NCBI GenBank assembly: GCA_024635995.1
Contig: JAGXHW010000014.1
Location: 1-63,952 of the forward strand
Direction: 5' to 3'
DNA: 63,952 nucleotides
Source of the DNA: Clostridiaceae bacterium
Lineage (GTDB): Bacteria; Bacillota; Clostridia; Peptostreptococcales; Tindalliaceae
How positions within the stretch are numbered: the stretch's first letter is position 1; each line of letters begins with the position of its first letter. The position numbers and the translations under genes are program-made. Below the pieces are notes generated by a model, which ran no database searches, was not told where the DNA came from, and saw only the letters and a list, made by a program, of their open reading frames with translations. Shown in pieces: positions 42,556-51,224 of this stretch.

Positions 42556-43452
42556 CTAATGGTTTACTGGTTGTTGATGGGAAAATACCCTTGTACCATC
42601 ACTGTGCAGGATAACCGAGCCCTGAAGATCGGTTCGATATACCCACACCTCATGATCTTCAAGACGTTTGATCAGCTCGGGGTGGGGATGAAAATAAGGA
42701 TTATCTTCCCCGCAGGAGATTAGCACAATATCCGGCTGGACAACGTCAAGAAACGGTTCGGAAGTGGAGGTGGCGCTACCATGATGGCCAGCCTTTATAA
42801 CACTTGCTTTAAGCTGATCAGGATAAAAAGATGTTATAAGAGCCTCCTCAGCATCAGCTTCAGCATCTCCCATGAATAAAAATCCTTGTGTCCCGTAAGA
42901 GACATGTGTAATAAGGCTCCAGTTGTTTAAATAACGGTCGAAATCCTGACCGGTGGCCAAAATCCTGACTTCTAACTGATCTTCTTCCAGAATAGGAGAG
43001 GTTTCTCTGATAATCGTTGTTGGTATATCATGGGTTGAGAGATAGACCAGTATCCTTTCGTAAAGCTGGCTTGTGTGGACAACAGGAGGCAGGTATACGT
43101 TGGACACCTGAAACTGTTCAAGAATGGTTAAACCACCCCCAATATGGTCGCTGTGGGGATGTGTTAAAATAAAATGGTCAATTTGATTAACGCCATGGCG
43201 GGTTAAATAAGCGGCTATACGATCGCCCTGAAGTGAATCGCCAGCGTCGATGAGAATAACGTTTTGCTGGGGAGTGATAATGAGTTGACTGTCACCCTGG
43301 CCTACATCAATCAGATGAACGGAGAGCAGCGAAGAAGAATCAGTTGATGTACATCCGCTGATCACCGACAGGAAGAGAAGTGTGGTAATGAACAGCAGCA
43401 TCCAGAACCTAAGATGGTGTTGGTTAATGTGGCAATAATTAACTTTTGTCAA
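42556..43452 (-). CDS. ComEC-C-like metallo-beta-lactamase fold lipoprotein
   Basis: About 298 residues. A signal peptide with lipobox SVISGC is followed at once by the MBL domain: VHLIDVGQGDSQLI, VILIDAGDS, the zinc motif FILTHPHSDHIGGG, FLFMGDAEADAEEAL and IKAGHHGSATS, ending with SVILHSDGTRV. This is the fold found at the C-terminus of ComEC proteins, here as a separate exported lipoprotein. The window's ComEC (47492) lacks that domain. The start is uncertain: a TTG at 43452 has good spacing after AAAGGAG, while an ATG two codons earlier is too close. It is tail to tail with the methyltransferase gene. Confidence 0.85.
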   Translation of the reverse strand: MTKVNYCHINQHHLRFWMLLFITTLLFLSVISGCTSTDSSSLLSVHLIDVGQGDSQLIITPQQNVILIDAGDSLQGDRIAAYLTRHGVNQIDHFILTHPHSDHIGGGLTILEQFQVSNVYLPPVVHTSQLYERILVYLSTHDIPTTIIRETSPILEEDQLEVRILATGQDFDRYLNNWSLITHVSYGTQGFLFMGDAEADAEEALITSFYPDQLKASVIKAGHHGSATSTSEPFLDVVQPDIVLISCGEDNPYFHPHPELIKRLEDHEVWVYRTDLQGSVILHSDGTRVFSHQQPVNH

Positions 43453-43527
43453 GTGCATACTCCTTTCACAGAACGAGAGATTAGATGATTGATGCTCTTT
43501 ACCTTGATGTTGAAAGAAGGAAAACAA

Positions 43528-44904
43528 ATGAAACATGTTATTGCGATTGTGTTGATCATTGCAATGGTGTATATCCCTGGTTGTGCGCCTGACACACAGG
43601 AAGAAAATCCTAAGTCGGTATTACCGGAAATAAGCCTGGATCCAATGCTGCTGCCAACGAAAGATCAGCCGGAAATAACGGAAGAGAAAGAGGGGCTCCG
43701 TTTTAAGTGGCCGGGCCAAGACTGGGTTTTAATGGAAGACGAAGCTGGTGTATATGCTTTGGCTCAGGATTTAACCTTTCAGTTGGAGATTCAGCCCGAA
43801 GGTAAACAAATCCAGGCAACTGAAGTAATCTTGCTGGATAAAGAACAATCTCAGGAAGCGCTTGTGATCGATGATGTTATCCCAGTTGTAGAAGGCGTTC
43901 TTCTTGTGACCAAACATAGTAACGGACTCTATGGCTTTGCTCATCTCAGGCAGATCATGGATGGACAGTTGGAATGGCTGGTCGTTGATTCTGATGAAAT
44001 ACCGCGGTATATCATCAGCCAGGACAAAAGTAAAGTTGTTTACCGGAGTTTGCCGGAAGGCCATCTTAGTGCATACCATTTCGAATCCGGAAGAAAAACG
44101 GATTTTCTGGAATTAACAGAAGATCAGTTTTGTAATGACTGGATGCAACAAATTACCCTATCGCCATTAGGGGGTTATCTAACTTACGAAGTGGTGGAAT
44201 GCGCCACAGGACATCCTATTCAGTTTACCATAGTTGGTACTGATACAGGGAGGTTAATTCGCGATCATCTACCTGGAAAAACCCCCAGGTGGGATCACAT
44301 GGATCAACAGATCGTTTTTCAAATACCAAATTTTCAGCAATTGGGCATGTATTCACTACAAACGACAGACATGACTGTTTTAAACCGTATAGACAATGAT
44401 TTTTCCTTATACAGGTCTCCGCTCTTTAGTGAAGATAATGCTTATTTGATGTTTCCGGTTAAGAATGAGCAAGAATCCAGATTAATCATTTATCATACAC
44501 TCCAGGAACTTCAGCAGTCCTTGTTGTTACCGGAAGGTACGGTGGTTGAAACAGATCAATGGGCCTTCATGAATGACAGAAACCTGGTTGTAATTATCCG
44601 TTCAGACGCAGACTATCAATTGGTAATCCATCACCTTGTATCTGAACTGACAGAAACCATTGGTCCGATTGATCATTGGATCAGTGAGGATAAAAGCATA
44701 CACTGGTTCTACAGGGATTCAGACATGGGCATTTACTATGCTAAAAATGGCAGTGTGATGCAGTCAAAAGATGGAAGCCATCGTTCTGTGTTTAAAGTAC
44801 CAAAAGACACGCGTTTAACAGGCATTGATACATGGGAAGAGTGGCTGTTAATCAGTGTTGTAACCAATAAAGATGAAAAACAACTCTATTTCGTTGCCCT
44901 TTAG
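43528..44904 (+). CDS. Lipoprotein with predicted beta-propeller, unknown function
   Basis: 458 residues starting MKHVIAIVLIIAMVYIPGC, a lipoprotein signal with lipobox IPGC. The mature protein begins with an acidic linker, then shows the repeated beta-strand pattern of TolB/WD40-like propellers (SQDKSKVVYRSLPEG, SPLGGYLTYEVV, RSPLFSEDNAYLMFPVK, SEDKSIHWFYRDSDMG). I do not recognise a family. It is divergent from the MBL lipoprotein 75 bases away and is followed by a TPR gene on the same strand. GAAGGAAA precedes the ATG. Confidence 0.7.
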   Translation: MKHVIAIVLIIAMVYIPGCAPDTQEENPKSVLPEISLDPMLLPTKDQPEITEEKEGLRFKWPGQDWVLMEDEAGVYALAQDLTFQLEIQPEGKQIQATEVILLDKEQSQEALVIDDVIPVVEGVLLVTKHSNGLYGFAHLRQIMDGQLEWLVVDSDEIPRYIISQDKSKVVYRSLPEGHLSAYHFESGRKTDFLELTEDQFCNDWMQQITLSPLGGYLTYEVVECATGHPIQFTIVGTDTGRLIRDHLPGKTPRWDHMDQQIVFQIPNFQQLGMYSLQTTDMTVLNRIDNDFSLYRSPLFSEDNAYLMFPVKNEQESRLIIYHTLQELQQSLLLPEGTVVETDQWAFMNDRNLVVIIRSDADYQLVIHHLVSELTETIGPIDHWISEDKSIHWFYRDSDMGIYYAKNGSVMQSKDGSHRSVFKVPKDTRLTGIDTWEEWLLISVVTNKDEKQLYFVAL

Positions 44905-44982
44905 AATTGTACTGGAATATGGTATAGTATTAAGAAGATTTGCATCTAACGAAAACCACTACCTATAGGAAGGAGGCGAATT

Positions 44983-46266
44983 ATGGTTCTTCATATATTT
45001 TCTGCATCAAAAAAAGAAAGAACGGCTTTAATTCACCAATATTTTCAAGCTGATCAAGATAATCTACAGACGATTGTACAAGGTTTAAAAAGCATGAAAT
45101 CCCAAAAGAGTTTTCAACACATACCGGGGTATTGGCTTACTGTCCATTTTAAACGCAATCAGCAAGGTACTCATTTGTATCATCGTGTGATGAATCAGCT
45201 GCCTCCTCATCGCATTAACAGCCAGGTGTTTTACCCGGTTAAGGAGCTGGCAGGTGCTCTGCTGGAGACAAAATGGATGGAAAAATATTCTTTCTCTGAG
45301 GAAAACATGGAGGAGGCTTCCAGACTATTTTTGGATGAAATCAAAGGACACTTGAAGGAGGGCCGCGCAAATACTTCGTATCACGGGATTCTATTACTCC
45401 TGAGACTCAATCCCTTTTTTCTTAAAAAGTATAGACGATACTACATTCTTGAAGACTTGGCGTATCATTTCGAGGGTAACGGAAACGTGCACAAAGCCAT
45501 TAAATGCTTTCAACTGCAAATTCGCATCAGACCTGATTCGGCGGAACCCTACTTAAACATCAGCAGTTTTTATATTATCAATGGCATGGAAGAGAGCGCC
45601 ATTACTTTGTTAAAAAAAGCAATTTCCAAACATCCAACGAATCCTTTTCTCATGAGTAACCTTGTCATTGCCTTGTGCAATATGGGCAGTTTTGATGCGG
45701 CTATTACGATTCTTAAAAAGGCACTGGAAAAAGATCTGCATAACGGTGTTTATTGGAAAATGCTGGGCGATGTTTTTTATGAGATTGAAGAAAATGAAAC
45801 CGCTGTGCGATGCTTTAAAAAAGGTATTCGTTTGATCGATGAAGAACAGTATAAAGAATTATCAAGTGACATGCATAGTGGCATTGCAGCCTGCTACTAT
45901 GAAGATGGGTTCTATAAAAAAGCCTTGAAGCATTATCTCAAAGTGATTGACTTGAACCCGGATGATTCATATACACTGATCAGCCTTGCTCAGTTATATT
46001 TTTACAAATTAAACCAATCTAAAGAAGCGTTGAAATATTCCAAGAAAATAGTAGAGGCTATGCCGGAAAATGGTTATGCACATTACCATATTGGTCTGAT
46101 TTACATGGACTTACAACTAATGGAGAAAGCACGATGGCATTTATACAAAGCACGCCGTTTGATGCCCTATTACAATGCGGTTCATGAGGCGATACAGATG
46201 TTGAAAAAAGACCATCATCATCGTACAGCTCATGGGAAAAATCATCGCAACCGATTTGACCAGTGA
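44983..46266 (+). CDS. TPR-repeat protein
   Basis: 427 residues, no signal peptide. From about residue 155 to the end there are tandem tetratricopeptide repeats, each about 34 residues (GNVHKAIKCFQLQIRIRPDSAEPYLN, MEESAITLLKKAISKHPTNPFLMS, FDAAITILKKALEKDLHNGVYW, FYKKALKHYLKVIDLNPDDSYT). The first 150 residues are not repeats and show no known domain. TPR proteins are scaffolds for protein complexes. GGAAGGAGG precedes the ATG, and an extended -10 (TGGTATAGT, 44920-44928) suggests its own promoter. The YibE/F gene follows 48 bases on. Confidence 0.8.
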   Translation: MVLHIFSASKKERTALIHQYFQADQDNLQTIVQGLKSMKSQKSFQHIPGYWLTVHFKRNQQGTHLYHRVMNQLPPHRINSQVFYPVKELAGALLETKWMEKYSFSEENMEEASRLFLDEIKGHLKEGRANTSYHGILLLLRLNPFFLKKYRRYYILEDLAYHFEGNGNVHKAIKCFQLQIRIRPDSAEPYLNISSFYIINGMEESAITLLKKAISKHPTNPFLMSNLVIALCNMGSFDAAITILKKALEKDLHNGVYWKMLGDVFYEIEENETAVRCFKKGIRLIDEEQYKELSSDMHSGIAACYYEDGFYKKALKHYLKVIDLNPDDSYTLISLAQLYFYKLNQSKEALKYSKKIVEAMPENGYAHYHIGLIYMDLQLMEKARWHLYKARRLMPYYNAVHEAIQMLKKDHHHRTAHGKNHRNRFDQ

Positions 46267-46314
46267 GTAGTCGATTTGGTAATCAATACATTCATGAATT
46301 TTGGAGGTTCCGTT

Positions 46315-47469
46315 ATGAAGTGCAGAAAGATAAGCTGGGCAGCCATATGTCTGGCATTACTGCTGTTATTGGTTTTTGCATGGCCTGTTTATGGTGCGGA
46401 AAATTCCATAAATTCATCTGAGGGTTCAGATAATACTGAGGAAGTTTGGGAAAATAACATGCGCGGGCGTGTGTTAAAAGTGGAGGACCTGCCAGGTTCT
46501 GATAGTTTTTTTAAATCACAGTGGGTCACCCTGGAAGTTTATGCAGGTGATCTGAAAGGCGAAGTCATCACAGTTGAAAACCATTTATCAGATCACCCGG
46601 TGTATGACATAGTGGTGGAGCCTGGTGACAGGGTTTTGTTGGTTCAGGAAGTTATGAAATCCGGGGAAACAGAAATCTACATTACGGATTATGTGAGGGA
46701 TACTTACATATTATGGATATTGGTGGTTTTTCTAGCCCTGCTTATCCTCATAGGTAAGTGGAAAGGTCTCAAGACCATTCTTACACTGGCACTGACCATG
46801 TTTATGATAGTTAAAGTGCTGTTGCCTGGCATGCTTAATGGCTACCCTCCCATCCTTTTAACGATCGGTGTGTCGTTTGTCATCACATTAGCAACCATCA
46901 TATTGATCAATGGCATAAACGTAAAAAGCATTGCAGCAATCACTGGCATATTTGGCGGGTTACTGGCAGCAGGCATTGTGATGTTTATTGCTGGCAGTCA
47001 AGTTCGATTGACCGGCTTATCCAGTGAAGAAGCAGTAATGCTAATGTACATTCCACAAAATGTTGACTTCGACTTTAGAGATTTACTCTTTGCAGGGATT
47101 ATCATGGGAGCGCTGGGAGCTGTGATGGATGTGGGGATGTCCATATCATCGGCCATGACAGAGATATACAGCGTCAACCCTGAAGTAAATTTCCGACAAT
47201 TAATGAGATCTGGTATGAATGTGGGCAGGGATATTATGACAACAATGTCCAACACATTAATTCTTGCCTATACAGGAGCGGCATTACCTTTAATGCTTTT
47301 ATTCATGGCTTACGAAACGTCAATGGTTAAAATAATGAACCTTGACCTGATTGCCACAGAAATTGTGCGAGCTCTTTCCGGCAGTATAGGACTACTCTTA
47401 ACAATTCCTTTGACGGTGATGGTCAGTGCGTTTTTATTGAAAAGAACAGTAAAACGTGAACACACATAA
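46315..47469 (+). CDS. YibE/F family membrane protein
   Basis: 384 residues. A signal peptide (LLLLLVFAWPVYGAE) is followed by an extracytoplasmic domain of about 110 residues with an OB-like strand pattern (MRGRVLKVEDLPGSDSF, VEPGDRVLLVQEV). Seven or so membrane helices follow, with family blocks LLILIGKWKGLKTILTLAL, FAGIIMGALGAVMDVGMSISSAM and NVGRDIMTTMSNTLILAYTGAALP. YibE/F proteins are widespread in Firmicutes but have no proven activity. TTGGAGG precedes the ATG at 46315. The ComEC-like gene starts 22 bases after it with a TTG. Confidence 0.9.
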   Translation: MKCRKISWAAICLALLLLLVFAWPVYGAENSINSSEGSDNTEEVWENNMRGRVLKVEDLPGSDSFFKSQWVTLEVYAGDLKGEVITVENHLSDHPVYDIVVEPGDRVLLVQEVMKSGETEIYITDYVRDTYILWILVVFLALLILIGKWKGLKTILTLALTMFMIVKVLLPGMLNGYPPILLTIGVSFVITLATIILINGINVKSIAAITGIFGGLLAAGIVMFIAGSQVRLTGLSSEEAVMLMYIPQNVDFDFRDLLFAGIIMGALGAVMDVGMSISSAMTEIYSVNPEVNFRQLMRSGMNVGRDIMTTMSNTLILAYTGAALPLMLLFMAYETSMVKIMNLDLIATEIVRALSGSIGLLLTIPLTVMVSAFLLKRTVKREHT

Positions 47470-47491
47470 CGTATATTCAGGGGGACCATCA

Positions 47492-49012
47492 TTGAAAAGA
47501 CCTGCGTCTGTGATAGCACCGGCTTTTGTGACGGGCATCTGTGTTGCCAGTTTCATTCCCATAGATCTTGTGTGGGTCACTATTGGGGTGATCGTTACCT
47601 GCTTGTTCATCTTTTTTGGTGAAAGCAAGTGGGTAGTACTGGGGTTTGTTGGACTCGCATTGCTAATAGGCATGTTTCGTGTGCAACAACAAACAGGTTT
47701 TGATCATAGAGATGAACTTCAGGTTTTTTATGACAGTCAGAACAATGATATCCTGGTTGAAGGACAGGTTTTAGACACAAGGCCTGTCAATGCTTATCAA
47801 ACCCGTTATGAAGTACTGCTCAGCAATATAACGGACAACACAAAAACATTGGCTGTCCGAATCCCAGTCATCATCTCCGTGAGGGACTATGAAGGCATTG
47901 ACAATGTCATTGAACCCGGCGGCAGAATCGTGATTAACAAATATCAATTGACCCATGACCTGAGAGACCGTCATCAGGAAGGGTATTTGCAACACTGGAA
48001 ATCCCAGGGTTTTAAAGCTGTTATAGAGTCGAAGGCAATGAATGTTACTTCTCACGGCATCGACGGCATAGTTCGCCATGCTGCGTACCAGTTGCGAAAA
48101 CAATCAGAAAGAATCATCGACGCTTTGCTGCCCGAACCTGAGAACAGCGTATTGAAGAGCCTGTTTTTTGGCAATCAAGGGTATCTGTCGCCATCTCTAA
48201 GAGAATTATTTACACGAACAGGTACAGCTCATTTAATAGCTGTTTCAGGATTACACGTAGGAATATTGTCACTAAGTGCACAGTTTGTGCTTGAAAAAAT
48301 GGGCTTAGCAAAATCTCATTCAAGGGGATTGACGGTCTTGATGGTCTGGTTTTACGCGGCCATGGCTGGTTTTCCAATTTCAATTGTCAGAGCGGCCACA
48401 ATGTATACACTGTTTGTATTGGCCTTTTACAGCAGAAGACATTATGATGCAAAAAGTGTACTTTTGTGGAGCGGTATGGGGTTTTTGTGGCTAAACCCCC
48501 TCAGCCTTTTTACAGTTTCTTTCCAATTGTCATTTGCAGCAGTAGCCAGTTTGTTGTGGCTGTACCCGCGTCTCCTTCTCAAAGTAAAGGGCAGCAACAA
48601 CCCTGTTGCTAAACTGATGATGGTTACCTTTTCGGCTCAGTTGGGAACATGGCCAGTCATTGCATGGCATTTTGGGGCTTTTTCCATGGTTTCCTTACCA
48701 GCAAATCTACTGGTGGTTCCGTTGATTGGGCTGATCATGCCCATGGCCATGATCATGTTGATGACGGGCATTATTTATACCCACCTTGCCAAAATGATAG
48801 CGCTGTTTGTTTTTGGTGGCTTGCGGTACATGCTGTTGGTTATTACATGGTTTCATCAATTTTCCATATCAGAAATACCAATAATGTATAAGAATCAAAT
48901 GATTTGGTACCTTCTGTACTACATAACACTATTGTTATTGGCAAAGAAACTTAAAAAGAATCCAGTTAACAGTATGAGACAAGCTCCAGTTAATAGTATG
49001 AGACAAGCCTAG
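47492..49012 (+). CDS. comEC: ComEC/Rec2 channel protein lacking the hydrolase domain
   Basis: 506 residues. Two N-terminal helices and a DUF4131 OB-type domain (to about 190) are followed by the competence membrane domain: FTRTGTAHLIAVSGLHVGILSLS, AAMAGFPISIVRAATMY, WLNPLSLFTVSFQLSFAAVASL and WPVIAWHFG. Full ComEC proteins of about 750 residues end with an MBL hydrolase; here the frame stops after the last helix with a tandem PVNSMRQA repeat. A similar MBL lies in the lipoprotein at 42556, so the enzyme appears split in two genes. ComEC passes single-stranded DNA through the membrane in transformation. The start is a TTG with AGGGGGA; a GTG at 47456 is an alternative. Confidence 0.88.
   Translation: MKRPASVIAPAFVTGICVASFIPIDLVWVTIGVIVTCLFIFFGESKWVVLGFVGLALLIGMFRVQQQTGFDHRDELQVFYDSQNNDILVEGQVLDTRPVNAYQTRYEVLLSNITDNTKTLAVRIPVIISVRDYEGIDNVIEPGGRIVINKYQLTHDLRDRHQEGYLQHWKSQGFKAVIESKAMNVTSHGIDGIVRHAAYQLRKQSERIIDALLPEPENSVLKSLFFGNQGYLSPSLRELFTRTGTAHLIAVSGLHVGILSLSAQFVLEKMGLAKSHSRGLTVLMVWFYAAMAGFPISIVRAATMYTLFVLAFYSRRHYDAKSVLLWSGMGFLWLNPLSLFTVSFQLSFAAVASLLWLYPRLLLKVKGSNNPVAKLMMVTFSAQLGTWPVIAWHFGAFSMVSLPANLLVVPLIGLIMPMAMIMLMTGIIYTHLAKMIALFVFGGLRYMLLVITWFHQFSISEIPIMYKNQMIWYLLYYITLLLLAKKLKKNPVNSMRQAPVNSMRQA
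48962..49009 (+). repeat. 24-bp tandem duplication at the 3' end of comEC
   Basis: Two adjacent copies, CCAGTTAACAGTATGAGACA then AGCT, and CCAGTTAATAGTATGAGACA then AGCC, differ at two bases. They encode PVNSMRQA twice, right before the stop codon. Confidence 0.9.
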
Positions 49013-49029
49013 AAAGGAGTTGTTTGGAT

Positions 49030-49596
49030 ATGAGCAACAAAGCCTTTATCCTTATTGACTACACTGTTGATTTTGTGGCAACTGATGGAAAATTGACTGT
49101 GGGTGAACCAGGTCAGAAGTTGGAAAAATCGATTGTTGCAAAAATCAGGGAAACCATTGCAAATGAAGGACTGATATTGGCTGTCAATGACCTTCACAAG
49201 GAACACGACCAACATCACCCGGAGCACTCGCTGTTTCCTCCCCATAACATTGAAGGAACAGAAGGAAGAAAGTTGTTTGGAGAAGTGGATGATGTTTTGA
49301 AGCAAATGGAGAAAGACCATCCTGGTAAAGTGATCAGACTGGATAAACGCAGGTATTCTGCTTTTTGTGGAACACCCCTTGAACTGATCCTGCGTCAGGA
49401 GAACATTCAAGTGATAGAACTGGCAGGCGTTTGTACAGATATTTGTGTCTTTCATACTGCAGTCGATGCGTATAACAAAGGTTTTCAAGTGATCATTGAT
49501 GAATCAGCTGTTGCAAGTTTTAACCAGAAAGCACATGAAGTAGCCCTTGAGCACTTCAAATCTGTCATGGGTTTTGACGTTAAGAGAAGAGGGTAG
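49030..49596 (+). CDS. Isochorismatase-family cysteine hydrolase (nicotinamidase-like)
   Basis: 188 residues of the isochorismatase fold with the catalytic Asp near the N-terminus (FILIDYTVDFVATDGKL), Lys in IRLDKRRYSAFCGTPLE and Cys in LAGVCTDICVFHTAVDA. The Asp-Lys-Cys triad and the metal-like VNDLHKEHDQHHPEH segment fit nicotinamidase, which turns nicotinamide into nicotinate for NAD salvage. Other amides are possible. The ATG at 49030 is taken; a TTG two codons earlier also has a Shine-Dalgarno nearby. It lies between comEC and holA on the same strand with 3 bases to the latter, so it is likely co-transcribed. Confidence 0.87.
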   Translation: MSNKAFILIDYTVDFVATDGKLTVGEPGQKLEKSIVAKIRETIANEGLILAVNDLHKEHDQHHPEHSLFPPHNIEGTEGRKLFGEVDDVLKQMEKDHPGKVIRLDKRRYSAFCGTPLELILRQENIQVIELAGVCTDICVFHTAVDAYNKGFQVIIDESAVASFNQKAHEVALEHFKSVMGFDVKRRG

Positions 49597-49599
49597 CCT

Positions 49600-50637
49600 A
49601 TGCTGGAGTTGAAAAGATTGATGGAGACACCTGTGGATCAAATACCAGCGGTATTCCTGATCACAGGCGAAGAAGAACTGTTGATGAAACGATACCTTGC
49701 CGCTTTAATAGAAAAAGTGGTATCTGCGGGCTTGCATGACTTAAACCTGTTGAACTTCGAAGGTAAGGATTTTACCATTGAAGGATTGCTGGAATCTTTT
49801 GAAACGCTGCCAGTAATGTCAGAAAAAAAACTGGTGGTTGTTAAAAATCCATCTTTTCTGGAAACCAGGGGCGTATCATTGACCGACAAGGAAGAAAGGC
49901 AAATGATACATTACCTGAAACAGCCATCGCCTGGAACCTGTGTGGCCTTTTACTGCACAAGAAAGCCCGATGGCAGAAAAAAAGTACTGAAAGCCATAAA
50001 AAAAATGGCTCGTATGGAAAATTTTCCAAGGCTTAAGGAGCCTGAATTGAGGCGTTTTATTAATAACGAAGTTCAGCAAAATGAAAAAACCATCGAAGGG
50101 TCTGCTTTGAAAAAATTTGCCGATAGTTTTGATTACTTCGGAGGAAATGCAACCCAGACCTTGCTGGACGTTTATCATGAGATCCAGAAATTATTGTCGT
50201 ATATGGGAGATGAAGATCGTATTGGGTTAAGGCAGGTGGAAGAAACCACCATTGCAGCCTTTCAGAATGATATATTCATGTTAATTGACAGTTTTGCAAA
50301 AAAAAGAGGTGCCGAAACCCAGATGCGTTTGCATGAACTGTTAGGCAACGGAGAACCCCTTATGAAAATCATTGGCTATCTGAGAAATCAGTTTAAGCTG
50401 ATGTTGCGGGTGAAAGAATTATCCCAGCAAGGATACACGGCATCAAAACTGGCCACAAAACTCAAGCAACATCCTTATGCCATAAAAAAAACCCTGGCAT
50501 ACAGCCAGCGATTTAATGAAGATGATCTTATTCGTCTGCTTAACGGATTTCTAATCTTAGACAGGCATATGAAGCAAGGGAGAATGGATCCTCAAACAAC
50601 CATGGAGTTATTAATAGCAGATCTATGCAAGTCTTAA
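49600..50637 (+). CDS. holA: DNA polymerase III delta subunit
   Basis: 345 residues. An AAA+-like N-terminal domain without a Walker motif (VFLITGEEELLMKRYLAALIE, DLNLLNFEGKDF) and a central LESFETLPVMSEKKLVVVKNP precede a C-terminal helical collar domain (KKRGAETQMRLHELL, LIRLLNGFLILDRHMKQG, ELLIADLC). It is the clamp-loader subunit that opens the sliding clamp. holA before rpsT and lepA is the usual order in Firmicutes. A terminator follows. Confidence 0.93.
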   Translation: MLELKRLMETPVDQIPAVFLITGEEELLMKRYLAALIEKVVSAGLHDLNLLNFEGKDFTIEGLLESFETLPVMSEKKLVVVKNPSFLETRGVSLTDKEERQMIHYLKQPSPGTCVAFYCTRKPDGRKKVLKAIKKMARMENFPRLKEPELRRFINNEVQQNEKTIEGSALKKFADSFDYFGGNATQTLLDVYHEIQKLLSYMGDEDRIGLRQVEETTIAAFQNDIFMLIDSFAKKRGAETQMRLHELLGNGEPLMKIIGYLRNQFKLMLRVKELSQQGYTASKLATKLKQHPYAIKKTLAYSQRFNEDDLIRLLNGFLILDRHMKQGRMDPQTTMELLIADLCKS

Positions 50638-50642
50638 AACAT

Positions 50643-50680
50643 AAAAAAAGCGTTCCTGAAGATTCAGTACGCTTTTTTTA
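50643..50680. terminator. Bidirectional terminator between holA and rpsT
   Basis: AAAAAAAGCGT pairs with ACGCTTTTTTT, with CTGAA/TTCAG inside. T-runs exist on both strands, serving the convergent holA and rpsT genes. Confidence 0.85.
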
Positions 50681-50710
50681 ATGATTTCATTGATAAGTCC
50701 GTTTCAGTCA

Positions 50711-50974
50711 TCAAACAATTTTGTTTAATCTTTTTGTTAAACGTGACAGCTTTCTGGACGCATTGTTTTTATGAATGACGTTTTTAGCAGCAGCTTGTCG
50801 TAACTTCTTATCAACAAATTGAAGTTTTTCTCTTGCAACATCAAACTGATTCTGATCAAGTGCTTCTTCAAAACGTTTGACTGCAGTCTTAAGCTGAGAC
50901 TTTATCATTTTGTTCCGGGCGGATTTTTTGCGAATCACACGAATACGTTTCATTGCAGATTTAATATTAGCCAA
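50711..50974 (-). CDS. rpsT: 30S ribosomal protein S20
   Basis: 87 residues, very basic, starting MANIKSAMKRIRVIRKK with a TTG start codon after AAGGAGGTGA, and containing VDKKLRQAAAKNVIHKNNASRKLSRLTKRL. S20 binds 16S rRNA early in small-subunit assembly. Length and sequence are typical. A rare start codon is well known for rpsT. It is transcribed opposite to lepA. Confidence 0.95.
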   Translation of the reverse strand: MANIKSAMKRIRVIRKKSARNKMIKSQLKTAVKRFEEALDQNQFDVAREKLQFVDKKLRQAAAKNVIHKNNASRKLSRLTKRLNKIV

Positions 50975-51008
50975 TCAGTTCACCTCCTTATGCCTCATTA
51001 ACATTATA

Positions 51009-51037
51009 ACTATACCAAAATCAAGTTTAAAAATCAA
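51009..51037 (-). promoter_or_regulatory. Promoter of rpsT
   Basis: On the minus strand TTGATT and TATAGT are 17 bases apart (read from 51037 down to 51009). The start codon is about 30 bases beyond the expected transcript start. Confidence 0.65.
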
Positions 51038-51156
51038 TAGCTAAATCGCTAACAAAGTTTGTGCGAACATTAGGCAGTCAACTTTACTTCCTAATTAGCA
51101 AAGAGAGGCTTGAACAGGCTGTAACCATAAGCTATACCAAAAGTAGTGACAGGTCA

Positions 51157-51186
51157 TTGAATATAAGGTGAACAATGTGGTATAAT
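51157..51186 (+). promoter_or_regulatory. Promoter of lepA
   Basis: TTGAAT (51157-51162) and TATAAT (51181-51186), 18 bases apart, with TGG directly before the -10. The lepA start is 39 bases downstream. Confidence 0.75.
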
Positions 51187-51224
51187 TCCCTCGTTAAGTG
51201 TCATCATTAGAAGGAGGAATTTCG

